A DNA stretch of 64,000 nt from NCBI RefSeq assembly GCF_040869045.1, contig NC_090323.1, forward strand, positions 262,574,392 through 262,638,391, given 5' to 3'. Positions 1 through 11,974 of the stretch are shown in pieces. The translations under genes were made by a program, and so were the position numbers. This stretch comes from Eurosta solidaginis (Eukaryota > Arthropoda > Insecta > Diptera > Tephritidae). The notes below the pieces were generated by a model that was not told the origin of the DNA, did not search any database, and saw only the letters and a list, made by a program, of their open reading frames with translations. Each line of letters starts with the position of its first letter. Position 1 is the stretch's first letter.

Positions 1-1581
1 CCTCAAAACCGCTATCCGGAGCCGATTGTGTAGTCGCCCTTCAACGGTCTCGCGGTTATCTATGCTACGCCGGAAGGCCACGCGAGGGTTGACGCATTAC
101 CTTATGGGTAATGCGTTCAGAGCCAGACCGGACGCAAAGCGGGATAATTTTTAACCGCACTTACACCACCAACTTAACGGTGACGTAGCCGGAACGTACC
201 TTGAGGCCCGCCACGGTTTTAACGGGAAGTGGGCAGGTGCCGCATTAGCCTACCAGCCATTTCGGTAAGGTTGCACCCCGACCTACTAAGGTGGCAGAAT
301 ACCGCACCTACCAGCCCAAAGTCATCAAGTACAAAACAGAGTCAAAACCAAAATCCCTAACAATCCAGTTCGTCACCGTTGTGTACCGATCTTGACCCTT
401 AACAGGGCCCTCCCTCCACTGAGTTCGGCACAATGACTCAGGGGTGCGGGTTTTATCGAGTTGTCCTCTCTAGATCCGCCATTATCAGTAGAAGCAGGGG
501 CACCTCGTGCAGGACGTGATAACTAATCACGTGTGACAATTCGTCACTATGGCCGGTCTAAGATTGATACCAGTCCCTGATCCACGTATGATAGCCAAGC
601 CAAGTACCTTAACCCCCAATTGAAAGAGTAAGAGCCAGGAGATTTGAAAGCAGTTTGGCTGTCGCTGAAAATAAAGATTTCGCTGCCGATAATGTGTCTC
701 CTTATCCTAACTGCGGCTTCTATAATGGCTTATACGTTTGCCTGGAAGGCACTACAGTGATCGGGTAGTATAGAGAAGAATTGGAGGTCTAGGTCCCTCG
801 AATAGTTTCCACCTCCAAATCGCCGTTAGCTTGAAACTATTGGCATATATGGAAATGCAGCCTTTAACAGTAAGACTCCTATCCGACTCACGAAATCATC
901 CCTAGTGGAAATATTTACCATAAAGTGGATTTGCACAACGGTTTTGGTCGCACAGAGATTCGTGTTGGGACTGTATTTGATTATATGCGAGAGTGTCCTA
1001 TACTTTTATTGTTCCAATAGTACAAGTCTCTCTAAATACAGGGCTGATATTGCCACTGCTCAATAATTAGCTAGATCAAACGATAGGATGGCAAGAATGA
1101 TCTCAAGAGCTTCACTGGGCGTTGCGCTCAGAGCACCACTTATGATGATCACAGTAGGATAATCGCGGTATAAATCATCACACATATATTGGGGGTACTC
1201 ACCCTATTGTTTTCCGATGGCTCTTTTACACGTATATAATGCAATGTAGGTATGCTTTTTTGCCATTGAATGTCGTTATCCAGTTCAGATTTTTTTCGGA
1301 ACTACGCCTATTACCGTTAGTTCTGATACGTTTAAATGACCTATTTTATTTCGTTTGGTATGTAAGACATGTTCAGCTTGATTGGAATTGACGCTGAGCC
1401 TGTATCTGGCGGTCCATAGAGAAACCTCCCGCAGTGCTTCCTGCATCAGATCGCATAAAGTTTGAGGTAACTTGGCTCTGTAAGCAATCCCCACCTTGTA
1501 TCTCTTAATAACGAGTTTGCCGTTAGATCTTTTCATTAAGATCTGTGGAAATTTATAAGTTTCAGTTAATAATACGATCAA
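1..1581 (-). pseudogene. Decayed non-LTR retrotransposon (LINE), RT C-terminal part plus RNase H
   Basis: A LINE relic read on the minus strand. The 98-residue open frame at 1285-1581 carries the reverse-transcriptase pattern that follows the active site in I/R1/LOA-type LINEs (LCDLMQEALREV, then SVNSNQAEHVLHT). Lower down, 1080-1140 translates to SGALSATPSEALEIIL, the usual post-RT motif. At about 560-730 comes an RNase H core: AIIEAAVRIRR with its helix glutamate, then IFIFSDSQTAFKS with the catalytic aspartate. Frames shift and stops interrupt, so no functional protein is made. The first ~540 bases have a more even base composition than the neighbouring DNA and are contiguous with the element; I infer they are its 3' coding end or UTR, running off the window edge. 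The clade is not certain. Confidence 0.72.
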
Positions 1582-3124
1582 TTTTACTGAACAACTGTTA
1601 ATTCAAGAACAACGAACCTGATTTTTTGATTTTTACAATTTAGCCCTTAGTTCGGCAATTGAATTTACACTGAGAAGCTATTCATGACATACATCATGAA
1701 ATACATTTGGAGTTTTTGCCAAATCACAGCCAAGGCGCGTCCACGCTAGGTAAAACTTATTTTTTATAAGCCTATTAAAAATTAAGCAATTTCATGGAAG
1801 CATTTGTCATTCTCTCATTTCAAAGCAAAATATATGGCAATCATATCGAAAAGGTTACCAATAGCTTATCAGTATTTTAATTCCCAAGATCTAAAGTCTG
1901 ATTTGAGATGGATTTCGCCAGATGGGATGTTAAGCTCAACCAATTTTTCTTTGATATTTCGACTTTAACCCAACTTTTTTCCAAAGCTGACAAAATACAA
2001 AAAATTTCGTTTCCAATTTGGTCTTCAAGAAGAACATCAAATAAATTACTAAAATAATTTTAACACCCAAAAATAATATATTCAATGCACATTTTAGCTG
2101 AGTATTTATTTTATGATTGTAGCAAAATCAATTCCAATGTCTGTTTAGAAAATCAAAGAAAAAAAAAAATAAAATACTCAACAGGATGACTCACTTTCCT
2201 TCCTATTCATATTTGCGGCGATGCTTCGAAATCAACAAGTCCATTTATAAATACTTGCGGCTGATGTGTTTATTGGTTTTGGTATCCTGTAAGTAAATAA
2301 CCACTTAACCAAAACATAATAATGATCACAAACTATAAACATGCGAAACATATAAACCACCGCCGATTGCACGTCAAGAAGGCAAACCCTAAAATCTTCA
2401 TTTGATGCCCTTTTTCGTATATGGCGTACGGTCAAGTGCTAAATTTGTATGCGTAACAAGTGCTCCAGTTTATATGGCAAACGGACGTGTTCAATCAAAT
2501 TATTTTGTCTAGTTTTTCGGTTTGGCCAACATTTATAGTATTTTTATGCCGATGTTTAACACTATGGACTCATTCAGTCTATGTGAGGTCCTCACCGAAC
2601 CACGGCCAGTTCAACCTATGCCGATATATATGATTGTGTGTGTATAAATAATAAACAAATAATTTGACAGCGATGAAACACAGGGGATAGGAAGTATTGT
2701 TAATATATTTTTATGATTTTGATTAAATTTTACTTTCACTCGTCTGCAAAGGCACTTGAATCAATATATTAATCTTTAAGATGGGGAAATATGACTGTTA
2801 ATTGCATATATATCGATCAAAACTGCAATTTTAGTGTAGCCAATAAAAAAAAAATACAAGGGAATTGTTTAAAGTGCCACAACATTATTCTAAGTGGCAA
2901 AATTCCAAGGAAAAAATTTGGCATTGTGTTACTATCGAAGAAGTGAGATAATCCTGGATTTTTTTCTTGAAATTTGGCATTTTGAAAACATGGGATGACA
3001 CCTCGAAAATCTTCTCATATACAACTTTTATTTTGTTAATTGCTTTTGGGGCTCGATATGTGTGTGACTTTGAGGTTGTTATGGGTTAAAAATTCAATAT
3101 ATCAATTTTTTTCTAGCAATCATT
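1582..3124. other. Unassigned AT-rich non-coding DNA
   Basis: I see no supported gene, tandem array or clear inverted repeat. Open frames here are short and have no recognisable domain. Confidence 0.5.
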
Positions 3125-3245
3125 GGCTTCCGTGGTGGCGTCCTCCACCTGACGCGCCGAATATCCTGGGCGTTAACCCCGGGCAAAGCAACAGCAAATC
3201 TTTTTCAATTAGAAGAAAGTTTCTCCAAACGGGGTCGCCCCCGTA
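3125..3245 (+). mobile_element. SINE fragment (tRNA-like head and start of body)
   Basis: A diverged piece of the tRNA-derived SINE that is complete at 51367-51731. Shared blocks are the promoter-like head (CGTGGTGGCG), the T-arm region (CCTGGGCGTTAACCCCGGGC), GCAAAGCAACA, the TTCAATTAGAAGAAA block and GGGGTCGCCCC. The remaining body cannot be recognised. Confidence 0.7.
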
Positions 3246-4090
3246 TATTGCGCTTAAGGGTGCATATCCAGAGGCCAATTTAGAAAATTTTACCAAAAGT
3301 TACAAAAGTACAGGGGGTGCCCCTTGGGTGCACCCTTGTTGGCCTTGTATACTGGGTAACTACGCTTTCAAACCTTTCACGCGTTTACTCTAGCGGTCAT
3401 TAATGCTGTCATTGAGTAATTGCTTTTAACTAATAACCAGAAGAAATAATGCAGTTTCTCGCGAATATCAAGCGATTATCGTCATGCAAGACCTGTTTCT
3501 GAAACCATTTTAAGATAACGTCAGGATCGTTTCGTGAGAGTTTCGGGATGTCTTCGGGACAGTTTATAAGATTGCTTCGAAATCATCTAGGGCCAGTTAC
3601 GTAATAATTTTGAGACCATTTCGTATTATTCTAACACTACAGGGAAAGATAATTAGTGATTGAAATATAAGTTATCAGTTTAATTTTGTTATAGGTTTGT
3701 ATATACCGCTGGAAGCAAAAAGAATAAACGTGAGATTTTCCGAGCGGTACCAATTTTACTTGAAACGGATTTTGTTAATTCAAATAATCACGAACCATAT
3801 GCCATTTACAGTTTCTGGCGTAATTTTATTTAAGCCTATTTATGCCAGACGATTAAACAGAGTGTACTTTGTTATTTTGAAATTGTAAAACTCGAGAACG
3901 ATGGTGCACACTTTAGTTGAAAATTTATGGTAAAAGGCATTGCAAACCTTTTTTTCATTTCATTCTTAAAAATATCCCAAATAGTTTTTAATCAGCGAAA
4001 TTTTATTACATTAGCATGCAGACTTTTGATTTAATCATGCTCAAAAGTTTAAATATTATTAACTCTTACGAAAACTGACTCTTGTGTGAA
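3246..4090. other. Unassigned AT-rich non-coding DNA
   Basis: No gene or repeat recognised. GGTGC-containing words recur near 3255-3345, but no unit length is evident. Confidence 0.45.
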
Positions 4091-4207
4091 ATGTGACCCG
4101 GTCTATGAAAATGTGGCTTATGACTCAAAAAAAAACAGCTGTTAACAGCTGTTTCTCGCAATTTCTTTTTTGAGTCATAAGCCACCTTTTCATAGACCGG
4201 GTCACAT
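4091..4207. mobile_element. Short hairpin MITE (about 40-bp inverted arms)
   Basis: The segment begins ATGTGACCCGGTCTATGAAA and ends with its near-exact reverse complement, so it would fold into one hairpin with arms of about 40 bp. The interior holds a palindrome, ACAGCTGTTAACAGCTGT. Each arm carries the word TGACTCA/TGAGTCA. It has no coding capacity. The form fits a MITE or a fold-back insertion; no target duplication is obvious, so the superfamily is unknown. Confidence 0.65.
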
Positions 4208-5227
4208 ATAATTAATTAAATAATTTCGTTTTTTTAATCTGAGATTTTTCGAATTTTTTGGGAATCACTTCACATCTATACTAAATTAAGAAAAAACTGT
4301 GTATGACGAAAAATTACTACCATTTTCCATGTTCTGAGAAAAAAATTGTTTCATCGGTGTGTGGTTTTAGATTGTTCCTCCACACTCGTGTCCTATATTT
4401 TTTCCGAAATATCTGCCGATAAAATTATGTTTACAGTTTTTTTAGGTAGATTTTGATCTATTTTAAGATTTTGATTAATATTTGCTGTAATTTGCATATT
4501 CTGAAATTTAATATCCTTTTTTAGTTCTGACTATTTTTTCTATAACCTTATTTTATTTTAAGAGTTTAACATTTCCGGCCACAGCGTAGCAGTTACAGCG
4601 CAGCTAGCTGCATCTACCATTTTAAGAACTAACCCAATTTTCAAAAAACCAAAAAAAAAAAGAAACAAAAAATTGGAAAAAAAAATGTGTACTCCGCAAC
4701 TTCAAAGAAAATCGCTGCTCAGTAATTGCCATAAAACCTGCAATTTTAATTTCATTTGCATTGATTTATTTCGGCGGCATTTAAGAGATAAAACCAACAA
4801 GCAACTCGAATCCCGAAAACATGAAATTAGTGTTGTATAACGATAAAAAAATTACCGAAACTACAAAATAAACGCAGAAAATAACGATCGGTCTCTTCCC
4901 TTCCATCTTTGAATATTGTGTACACATATTAGGGTAGGCATAAAAAAACAATCAAATATCCAAACGAATAGCCAGTAAAAATTTAATGTTTTTATTCTAA
5001 TGTTTAGAGGTGCCTCAACGCGTTTGAACTTTCACCTCGAATAACTACTAATGGCCGATTTTGCCATCTTCAGTTAGTCACTTATCTAAAAGTTATCGAA
5101 GTTTTCGTTTTTAACACTTGAATGTATATATGTTTCTTTGTAACAAAGCGCGCAAAGGAGAGTTATAAACAAATATAGTTTAAAAAAAATCGCCATTATA
5201 GTATATGAAACTAAAACGTGAAAAATA
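4208..5227. other. Unassigned AT-rich non-coding DNA
   Basis: Nothing recognised beyond runs of A and T. No open frame with a domain. Confidence 0.45.
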
Positions 5228-5472
5228 TAGTTAAAAAATCGTGTTTTTTAACTTTTAAATAATATCGAACTAAAGTGTAAAAAATAATTTTCAAAATAAG
5301 TTAAAAATAATAATAGACGAATAATATTAGTATTATTTCGTATATCGAACGCCCGACGCTTTTTTCACAAAAAATACTAGTATTTTTCGTTCAATCTTAT
5401 TTTGAAAATTATTTTTAACTTTTTAGTTCGACATTATTTAAAAGCATGTTTTTAGTTTTTTCAAACTATACT
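5228..5472. mobile_element. Inverted-repeat element with ~70-bp arms
   Basis: Left arm 5228-5300 and right arm 5392-5470 are imperfect reverse complements. Both contain TTTTAAATAATRTCGAACTA and AATAATTTTCAAAATAAG on the arm strand. A ~90-bp loop contains smaller palindromic words around ATAATATTAGTATTAT and ATACTAGTATTT. There is no coding capacity. It is probably a fold-back or MITE-type insertion; terminal bases and target duplication could not be fixed. Confidence 0.55.
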
Positions 5473-7254
5473 TATTTCCATGCCAACTGAAGTTTCGCGT
5501 CTCAGTTTAGAACATAGAAAAAGTGTAAACAAAAGTCAGCTGTTTGGCTAGTTTTCATGTATTCACAATTATCGACTTAACTGGGGATTGGTCACCCTAT
5601 GTTGGTGAAAACTAAATTGTCAAATGAAGCTATCTCGCAGATTGCTATCCTCCAGGTAAAACTTAACTTAACTGTAGATAGTGAAAACGGCCCTAAACGA
5701 GTCAACTGGGCAAAAAATCTTATATCTTAAATAATGTGTATATGTAGCTAGTGATTTGGGTTAAGGGCTAGAGATCCAGTAGACTTGGAAATTCCTCATA
5801 AGATTGGTATGTGAAAACTAAAATCACGTTGAGTCACCTTTGAATATTTTCACTATACCAAAAAAAAAACAATATTTTGACCACCCTTATACATATAAAG
5901 CAACGCAGTCAACTGCTCCACCTTTTCACTTGTTTGCCACATATCGGCATCGGTTTAAGACCAATCGTTTCCATGCTATGCCGCTTGTCTCTGCTCATTT
6001 AGTTAGCAGCTACTTCGCTGATAGCGTTACACAGCCTCTTACCGCGCCAACACCAACCTGGCCTTCCCAATCTACGTTCTTAAAGCATTGCCACTGTTAA
6101 AACAGAATGAACATCAAAGTGGCCGACTTGGCTGCAGTTGATGGCCGAAACATGTGTCCTCTTTGGGAAGAAATCATCAATAACATAAGGAAATTTATAT
6201 GGCGGTCAACATTAAAAATGAATATTTATATGTCGTATCGATAAAGAAATTGTGCAGGACATGGGGCCGAGGAAAAAAATTCAAACAGCAACAAAATAAG
6301 CTGCATCTGTGTCGAAACAAGCAAATCAGTTGTTGTTAAGTACATATGTACGTATGTATATATTTATAAATAAGTATATATGTATAATGGTTTAAAACAT
6401 ACTGACAAACACGATAAAATGCACGAAAGCGCGCTGAAATGACATGAAGTAGAGAATGGAGATTACGTTGAAAGTTGTTGGTAGATGCTAAAATGTGGTG
6501 GCATGCAACCAAATGTGTTCTGACATTACGGCGGACAAACAAATGATTGCACTTAGCCAAGAACAAAGCCAAATTTAGAGTCACAGCCATAGGCAGATTT
6601 AGCGGTAAGCCAAGCCAATGGACGCTGGATCGGTCGAAGCAAACGGTAATGGAAACGGCAAACAGCAACAACGGCAGCCAAATGGCCGTCAACATTGGAC
6701 AACCTGCGAGACTGGATGGCGTTATTTAGTTAGCTACGCTTATGTGGCTTGCCGCACTCACTCAATCCGGCTGGATGCGGGTTGCTTGTGCAAGTCGGTT
6801 AGCTGCTTGGCTGGCCGATGGCACGTTGGAGCGGCCTTTTTGTCGTACAAACACATTTAACTTGTGTGCTTAACACTAATGAATTTCTGTTAATTAGATT
6901 TAAATGTTGCATTTAAAAATGGCCGCGTTTTTTGTGTTTGTGTGCTCATTGTTATTTTGTTGTTGTTATTTTAGTTTAAAGTTATAATAACTAAGCAAAG
7001 CGTTAAGATGTTCACCCCTATCATGCATTTCGATTACGTTCCCGCTCTACGCTCCGCCGGAGTCGAAAGTAGGTATCATGCGTTGCAATTGGATTGAAAG
7101 AAAAAGAGGAAGAGCTGTAACTCTTTCGAAATCAGCTGTTTGCCTTGAAATATGTGAAACTGGAACATAACAAAGCAAAAATACACAAATTAGTGCTGTT
7201 CAAAGAAATAAAAGTAAAATTTTTATATTGTTATTATTTTTATTAAACGTAAGT
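5473..7254. other. Unassigned non-coding DNA, with the probable 5' flank of the Harbinger relic
   Basis: No gene supported. The stretch just before 7255 would be the 5' non-coding part of the PIF/Harbinger relic; where that element begins is unclear. Open frames at 5840-6100 and 6336-6860 show no domain or convincing codon pattern. Confidence 0.4.
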
Positions 7255-7382
7255 ATGGAATCCTTATCCGCGGCGATATTACTGGTTGAGGAGGAGAGCA
7301 GCGCATCTCAGAATGCTGTGGTGAGAATTGAAAGGAGAAGATTACGAGATATGTGCAATCCCTTCCAGATGATCGACGGGCT
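7255..7382 (+). pseudogene. First exon of a PIF/Harbinger (HARBI1-like) transposase, rest deleted
   Basis: From ATG at 7255 the frame reads 42 residues (MESLSAAILLVEEES...RIERRRLRDMCNPFQMIDG) and meets a strong donor (CT|GTAAGTAA) at 7383. An acidic start followed by RRRLRD..NPF is typical of the N-terminus of HARBI1-like transposases, which in full form carry a DDE nuclease domain of a few hundred residues. No later exon follows: 37 bp after this donor comes the donor end of a gene on the other strand (exon 7420-7535). I infer an internally deleted Harbinger element that kept only the outer first exons of its two genes. The alternative, a chance frame with a fortuitous donor, is less likely given the motif. 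Confidence 0.55.
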
Positions 7383-7419
7383 GTAAGTAATTGCACGTGA
7401 AAGTAGAACATTTTCTTAC

Positions 7420-7535
7420 AATTTGGAGCCTGCACATCTTCCTTCGGACACTGGTGGAAACCGTTGGCTATATCTGGCTTTCTCTCCATCATATCTGCCA
7501 ATTTTCCATATTGCTCTGGTGTTGTTGTTTTTGAC
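7420..7535 (-). pseudogene. Exon of a Myb/SANT- or Zeste-like DNA-binding protein, Harbinger accessory gene
   Basis: Read on the minus strand, an acceptor (GTGCTTTCAG) precedes an exon translating SKTTTPEQYGKLADMMERKP (residues 2-21), then DIANGFHQCPKEDVQAPN, ending at a donor (T|GTAAGAAAAT). The pattern T..EQ...L...ME..PD.A.GF is that of the Myb/SANT-like (Zeste-type) domain encoded by the second gene of PIF/Harbinger elements. The upstream exon appears to end at 10092 with AT before GTAAGTAAAA; splicing would place AT next to the exon's first G, giving a start codon split by the intron. The family-1 copy at 7552-10019 lies inside that intron. The rest of the domain is missing, so this is a relic. 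Confidence 0.55.
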
Positions 7536-7551
7536 CTGAAAGCACATCAAA

Positions 7552-10019
7552 CAAGTAAGGAAGGCTAAGTTCGGGTGTGACCGAACATTACATACTCAGT
7601 TGAGAGCTATGGAGACAAAATAAGGAAAATCACCATGTAGGAAAATGAACCTAGGGTAACCCTGGAATGTGGTTGTATGACATGTGTATCAAATGGAAGG
7701 TATTAAAGAGTATTTTAAGAGAGAGTAGGCCATAGATCTATGGATGGACGCCATTTAGGGATGTCGCCATAAAGGTGGACCAGGGGTGACTCTAGAATGT
7801 GTTTGTACGATATGGGTATCAAATGAAAGGTGGTAATGAGTATTTTAAAAGGGAGTAATCCTTAGTTCTATAGGTGGACGCCTTTTCGAGATATCGCCAT
7901 AAAGGTGGACCAAGGGTGACTCTAGAATCATTGTACGATATGGGTATCAAACGAAAGGTGTTACTGAGCATTTTAAGAGGGAGTGGGCATTAGGTCTATA
8001 GGTGGACAACTTTTCGATATATCGCCATTAGGGTGGGCCAGGGGTGACTCTAGAATGTTTGTACGATATGGGTATCAAATGAAAGGTGTTACTGAGCATT
8101 TTAAGAGGGAGCGGGCCTTAGGTCTATCGGTGGACGCCTTTTCGAGATATCGCCATTAAGGTGGGCCAGGGGTGACTCTAGAATGTGTTTGTACGATATG
8201 GGTATCAAATGAAAGGTGGTAATGAGTATTTTAAAAGGGAGTATTCCTTAATTCTATAGGTGGACGCCTTTTCGAGATATCGCCATAAAGGTGGACCAAG
8301 AGTGACTCTAGAATCTTTGTACGATATGGGTATCAAACGAAAGGTGTTACTGAGCATTTTAAGAGGGAGTGGGCATTAGGTCTATAGGTGGACAACTTTT
8401 CGATATATCGCCATTAGGGTGGGTCAGGGGTGACTCTAGAATGTTTGTACGATATGGGTATCAAACGAAAGGTGTTACTGAGCATTTTAGGAGGGAGAGG
8501 GCATTAGGTCTATAGGTGGACGCCTTTTCGAGATATCGCCATTAGGGTGGATCAGGGGTGACTCTAGAATGTGTTTGTACGATATGGATATCAAACTAGA
8601 GGTATTAATGAGGGTTTTAAAAGCGAGTAGCCCTTAGATGAATATGTGAAGGCGCTTTCGCGATATCGACCAAAATGTGGACCAGGTGATCCAGAAAATC
8701 ATCTGTCGGGTACTGCTAATTTATTTATATATGCAATACCACTAACAGTATTCCTGCCAAGATTCCAAACGCTGTTGATTTCGCCTTGTAGAACTTTTTC
8801 ATTTTCTTCTACTTAATATGGTAGGTGTCACACCCATTTTACAAAATTTTTTCCAAAGTTATATTTTGCGTCAATAAACCAATCCAGTTACCATGTTTCA
8901 TCCCTTTTTTCGTATTTGGTATAGAATTATGGCATTTTTTTCATTTTTCGTAATTTTCGATATCGATAAAGTGGACGTGGTTATGGTCGGATTTCGGCCA
9001 TTTTTGATACCAATATAAAGTGAGTACAGATAAGTGCGTGGACTAAGTTTAGTAAAGATATATCTGTTTTTGCTCAAGTTATTGTGTTAACGGCCGAGAG
9101 GAAGGCCAGACGGTGGACTGTGTATAAAAACTGGGCGTGTCTTCCACCGATTTCGCCCATTTTCACAGAAAACAGTTACCGTCATAGAGTCTATGCCTCT
9201 ACCAAATTTAAGAAGGATTGGTAAATTTTTGTTCGACTTATGGCATTAAAAGTATTCTAGACAAACTAAATGAAAATGGGCGGAGCTACGCCCATTTTGA
9301 AATTTTCTTTTATTTTTGTATTTTGTTGCATCATATCATTACTGGAGTTGAATTCTGACTTAATATACTTATATACAGTAAAGATATTAAATTTTTTGTT
9401 AAAATTTGAATTTAAAAAAATTTTTTTTTAAAAAGTGGGCGTGCTCTTCATCCAATTTTGCTAATTTTTATTTAGCACATATATAGTAATAGTAGTAACG
9501 TTCCTGCCAAATTTTATCATGATATCTTCAACGACTGCCAAATTGCAGCTTGCAAAACTTTTAAATTACCTTCTTGTAAAAGTGGGCGGTGCCACGCCCA
9601 TTGTCCAAAATCTTACTAATTTTCTATTCTACGTCATAACATCAACCCACCTACCAAGTTTCATCGCTTTAGCCGCCTTTGGCAATGAATTATCGCATTT
9701 TTTCGGTTTTTCGAAATTTTCGATATCGAAAAAATGGGCGTGGTTATAGTCCGATATCGTTCATTTTAAATAGCGATCTGAGATGAGTGCCCAGGAATCT
9801 ACATACCAAATTTCATCAAGATACCTCAAAATTTACTCAAGTTATCGTGTTAACGGACGGACGGACGGACGGACGGACATGGCTCAATCAAATTTTTTTT
9901 CGATCCTGATTATTTTGATATATGGAAGTCTATATCTATCTCGATTCCTTTATATATGTACAACCAACCGTTATCCAATCAAACTTAATATACTCTGTGA
10001 GCTCTGCTCAACTGAGTAT
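7552..10019 (-). mobile_element. Family-1 HINE-like element, complete copy (2.47 kb)
   Basis: Left end CAAGTAAGGAAGGCTAAG, then the hairpin GTTCGGGTGTGACCGAAC, then ATACTCAGTTGAG; right end GCTCTGCTCAACTGAGTAT. The right terminus is thus an inverted copy of a motif lying ~40 bp inside the left end. The AA on each side fits insertion at a TT/AA dinucleotide. Going inward from the left: a ~128-bp tandem array (about 7640-8640), a conserved non-coding block with several GGGCGTGG words, and a (GGAC)n tract at 9853-9878. Strand follows the Helentron convention (hairpin end = 3'). It encodes nothing credible. Asymmetric inverted repeats, a 3' hairpin and central tandem repeats are known features of DINE-1-like non-autonomous Helentrons; that class assignment is inferred. 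Confidence 0.8.
7640..8640. repeat. Tandem array of ~128-bp units inside the family-1 copy
   Basis: Seven or so diverged units share AGGTGGACGCCTTTTCGAGA, TATCGCCAT, GTGACTCTAGAATG, GTACGATATGGGTATCAAA and TTTTAAGAGGGAGT. Two unit types alternate: one with TACTGAGCATTTTAAGAGGG, the other with TAATGAGTATTTTAAAAGGG. Confidence 0.85.
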
Positions 10020-11974
10020 AAAAACATCATTCGAGCGCAAAAACTGGAAATATTGTGAATTTTACAACTCTTAAATACAAGTTTTACTTACATTTTAAGA
10101 AAATTAAAAAAAAATCACGCAAATTACTTTACAGCTGTTTGAATTTGGATATAATTTATTTTTAGAAATTTTGTGAAATGTACAGCGATTGTTGTTGTAA
10201 TTTTCAAATGTAGCTACAAGTGTACCACTAATTTCCGTCATGAAAAAGAGCAACCAATTTATTTCGGTTTTTGTTTAACTCCTGAAAATAGCAACCTAAA
10301 TTTGGCTCGTTACTCTTACAATTGGTATGATCAATGCCAAAAGTGCTGCGAAATTCCCCACCTTTTCCGACCAAGCAAAATGTTCCTTAAACATAAAATG
10401 TTCATTACATTCTAAATATGGGTATGTAAAAAAACTATTTATATCATTTTATAAGCATTAAGGGTGTGTTCACATAATTTTTCTAACTCCTATATTCACT
10501 GTTGCTCTAGCAGTGGCCAGATAACCAATTCGACAAGCACTTTCTGATGGCGCAATTACCATGCCAATTATCAAGACTCTTCATTGGACATTTCTCAAGA
10601 CATTTAGTTTACAATATGGGAGATGTTGAGATAAAGTATACCATAAAGTCTGCGATGTTGGGCAGGACGTCCTTTTGTAAGGGCAAGGGTGTGATATTCT
10701 CCGGGGCCTTTAGTTAGTCCTCCAATGCCATGCCGTAATCGAAACTGATTTTAAATCACAATAGCTCTGAAATGGTGGAACGGATTAATGACCTATATGA
10801 ACTAGCGAAAAATAGTACTCGTTGGATCCATAACTTTTAAAATTGTTAGAAATAGTTTGACAGTTGCATAATTAGTTATCGTTTGAGTGAAAATGGTTTT
10901 CCGGCAATGATCCTAAAAGGTCACACGAGCCCTGCATAACTACTGGGCCAGCTATTCAAGTACTTGCTTCGAAAATTCCTAGTTTTTGTTCTGTTAGCAT
11001 GCGGAAATCCCTTTCATCCTTTTGGATCATTTTTTGTTAAAAAGTCTCATGAATGGGAGAAAATCCTACGTTTTGGCATTCTGGTCAGTAGATACAAAAT
11101 AGAGTTAGGCTGTTAGTCTAAGTTTTGCTTTTGTGTATTGCTGAATATATTGGGAGCAGTAGGAGACAGAGAGTGAGCTAATTAGGAACAGTGAGCTTCT
11201 TTGAATGTTTATTTAATTTAGACTGAAAAGCTGGCGTTTTTCGCAGTTATGAAACTAAACGTGGTTATACTTCTGAGTCAAAGTCTTTAAATAAGTTCAA
11301 TGCAGAAATAATCCTTTCCAGTTTAGAAATGTTTGTGGACTGAAGATTGTGAAAAGAATTTAATTTAAAATTTTCTCATTTCAACATTTTTTAATGTCAA
11401 TTTTCAAATACAAAACCGTCATTAACTTCCGTTCTGTTTTTTTAATGTCAGAAAAAGAAAAAGCAAACAACATTCTCATCCTACAACAATGTACATACAT
11501 ACAGCAGCGAACACAAAAATGGCAGTAACAGTTTTTATCAAATTTGTTCAATTTAGTACTTCTTTCTTCTATTGTGGATAACTGAAAAAACTTCCATAAA
11601 TTTTCTAACTGCATCTTAATCTCCCAATCTTAAACACCCTTCGGAAAAAATGTTCAAAATCAATACGAAATTTTATAGACTTTTAACTTGTGTTTTGTTA
11701 GATTAAAGTTGATTAGGCTACATAATTGCTAGCTCAAAAAAAAAAAAAACAAAAAGAGAACTCAAAATAAAATGCTCGAAATTTAAGTAAACTTTTTTTT
11801 TTACTTATTTCGAAAATGTTGATGAGGTTGATTTACAAAGCTTCATAAAAAACAAAAATGTAATTGACGAAGTTTTATAAAAATTGCCACTTCTATTTTC
11901 ATGTTCTCTGCTGTACATATTTATTAGAGCATTCAACACCGAATTATTTTAACAATCGCGGGATTGAATTAAAA
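10020..11974. other. Mostly unassigned DNA; probable Harbinger 3' flank at the start
   Basis: 10020-10140 is the likely outer part of the Harbinger relic: a minus-strand first exon ending at 10092 with donor GTAAGTAAAA. Beyond that nothing is recognised; the frames at 10173-10415 and 11381-11614 show no domain. Confidence 0.4.

Noticed and set aside
6336..6860. Overlapping frames on both strands (119, 60 and 80 codons)
   Set aside because: No domain, no splice support and overlapping opposite strands; likely chance frames in a slightly GC-richer patch.
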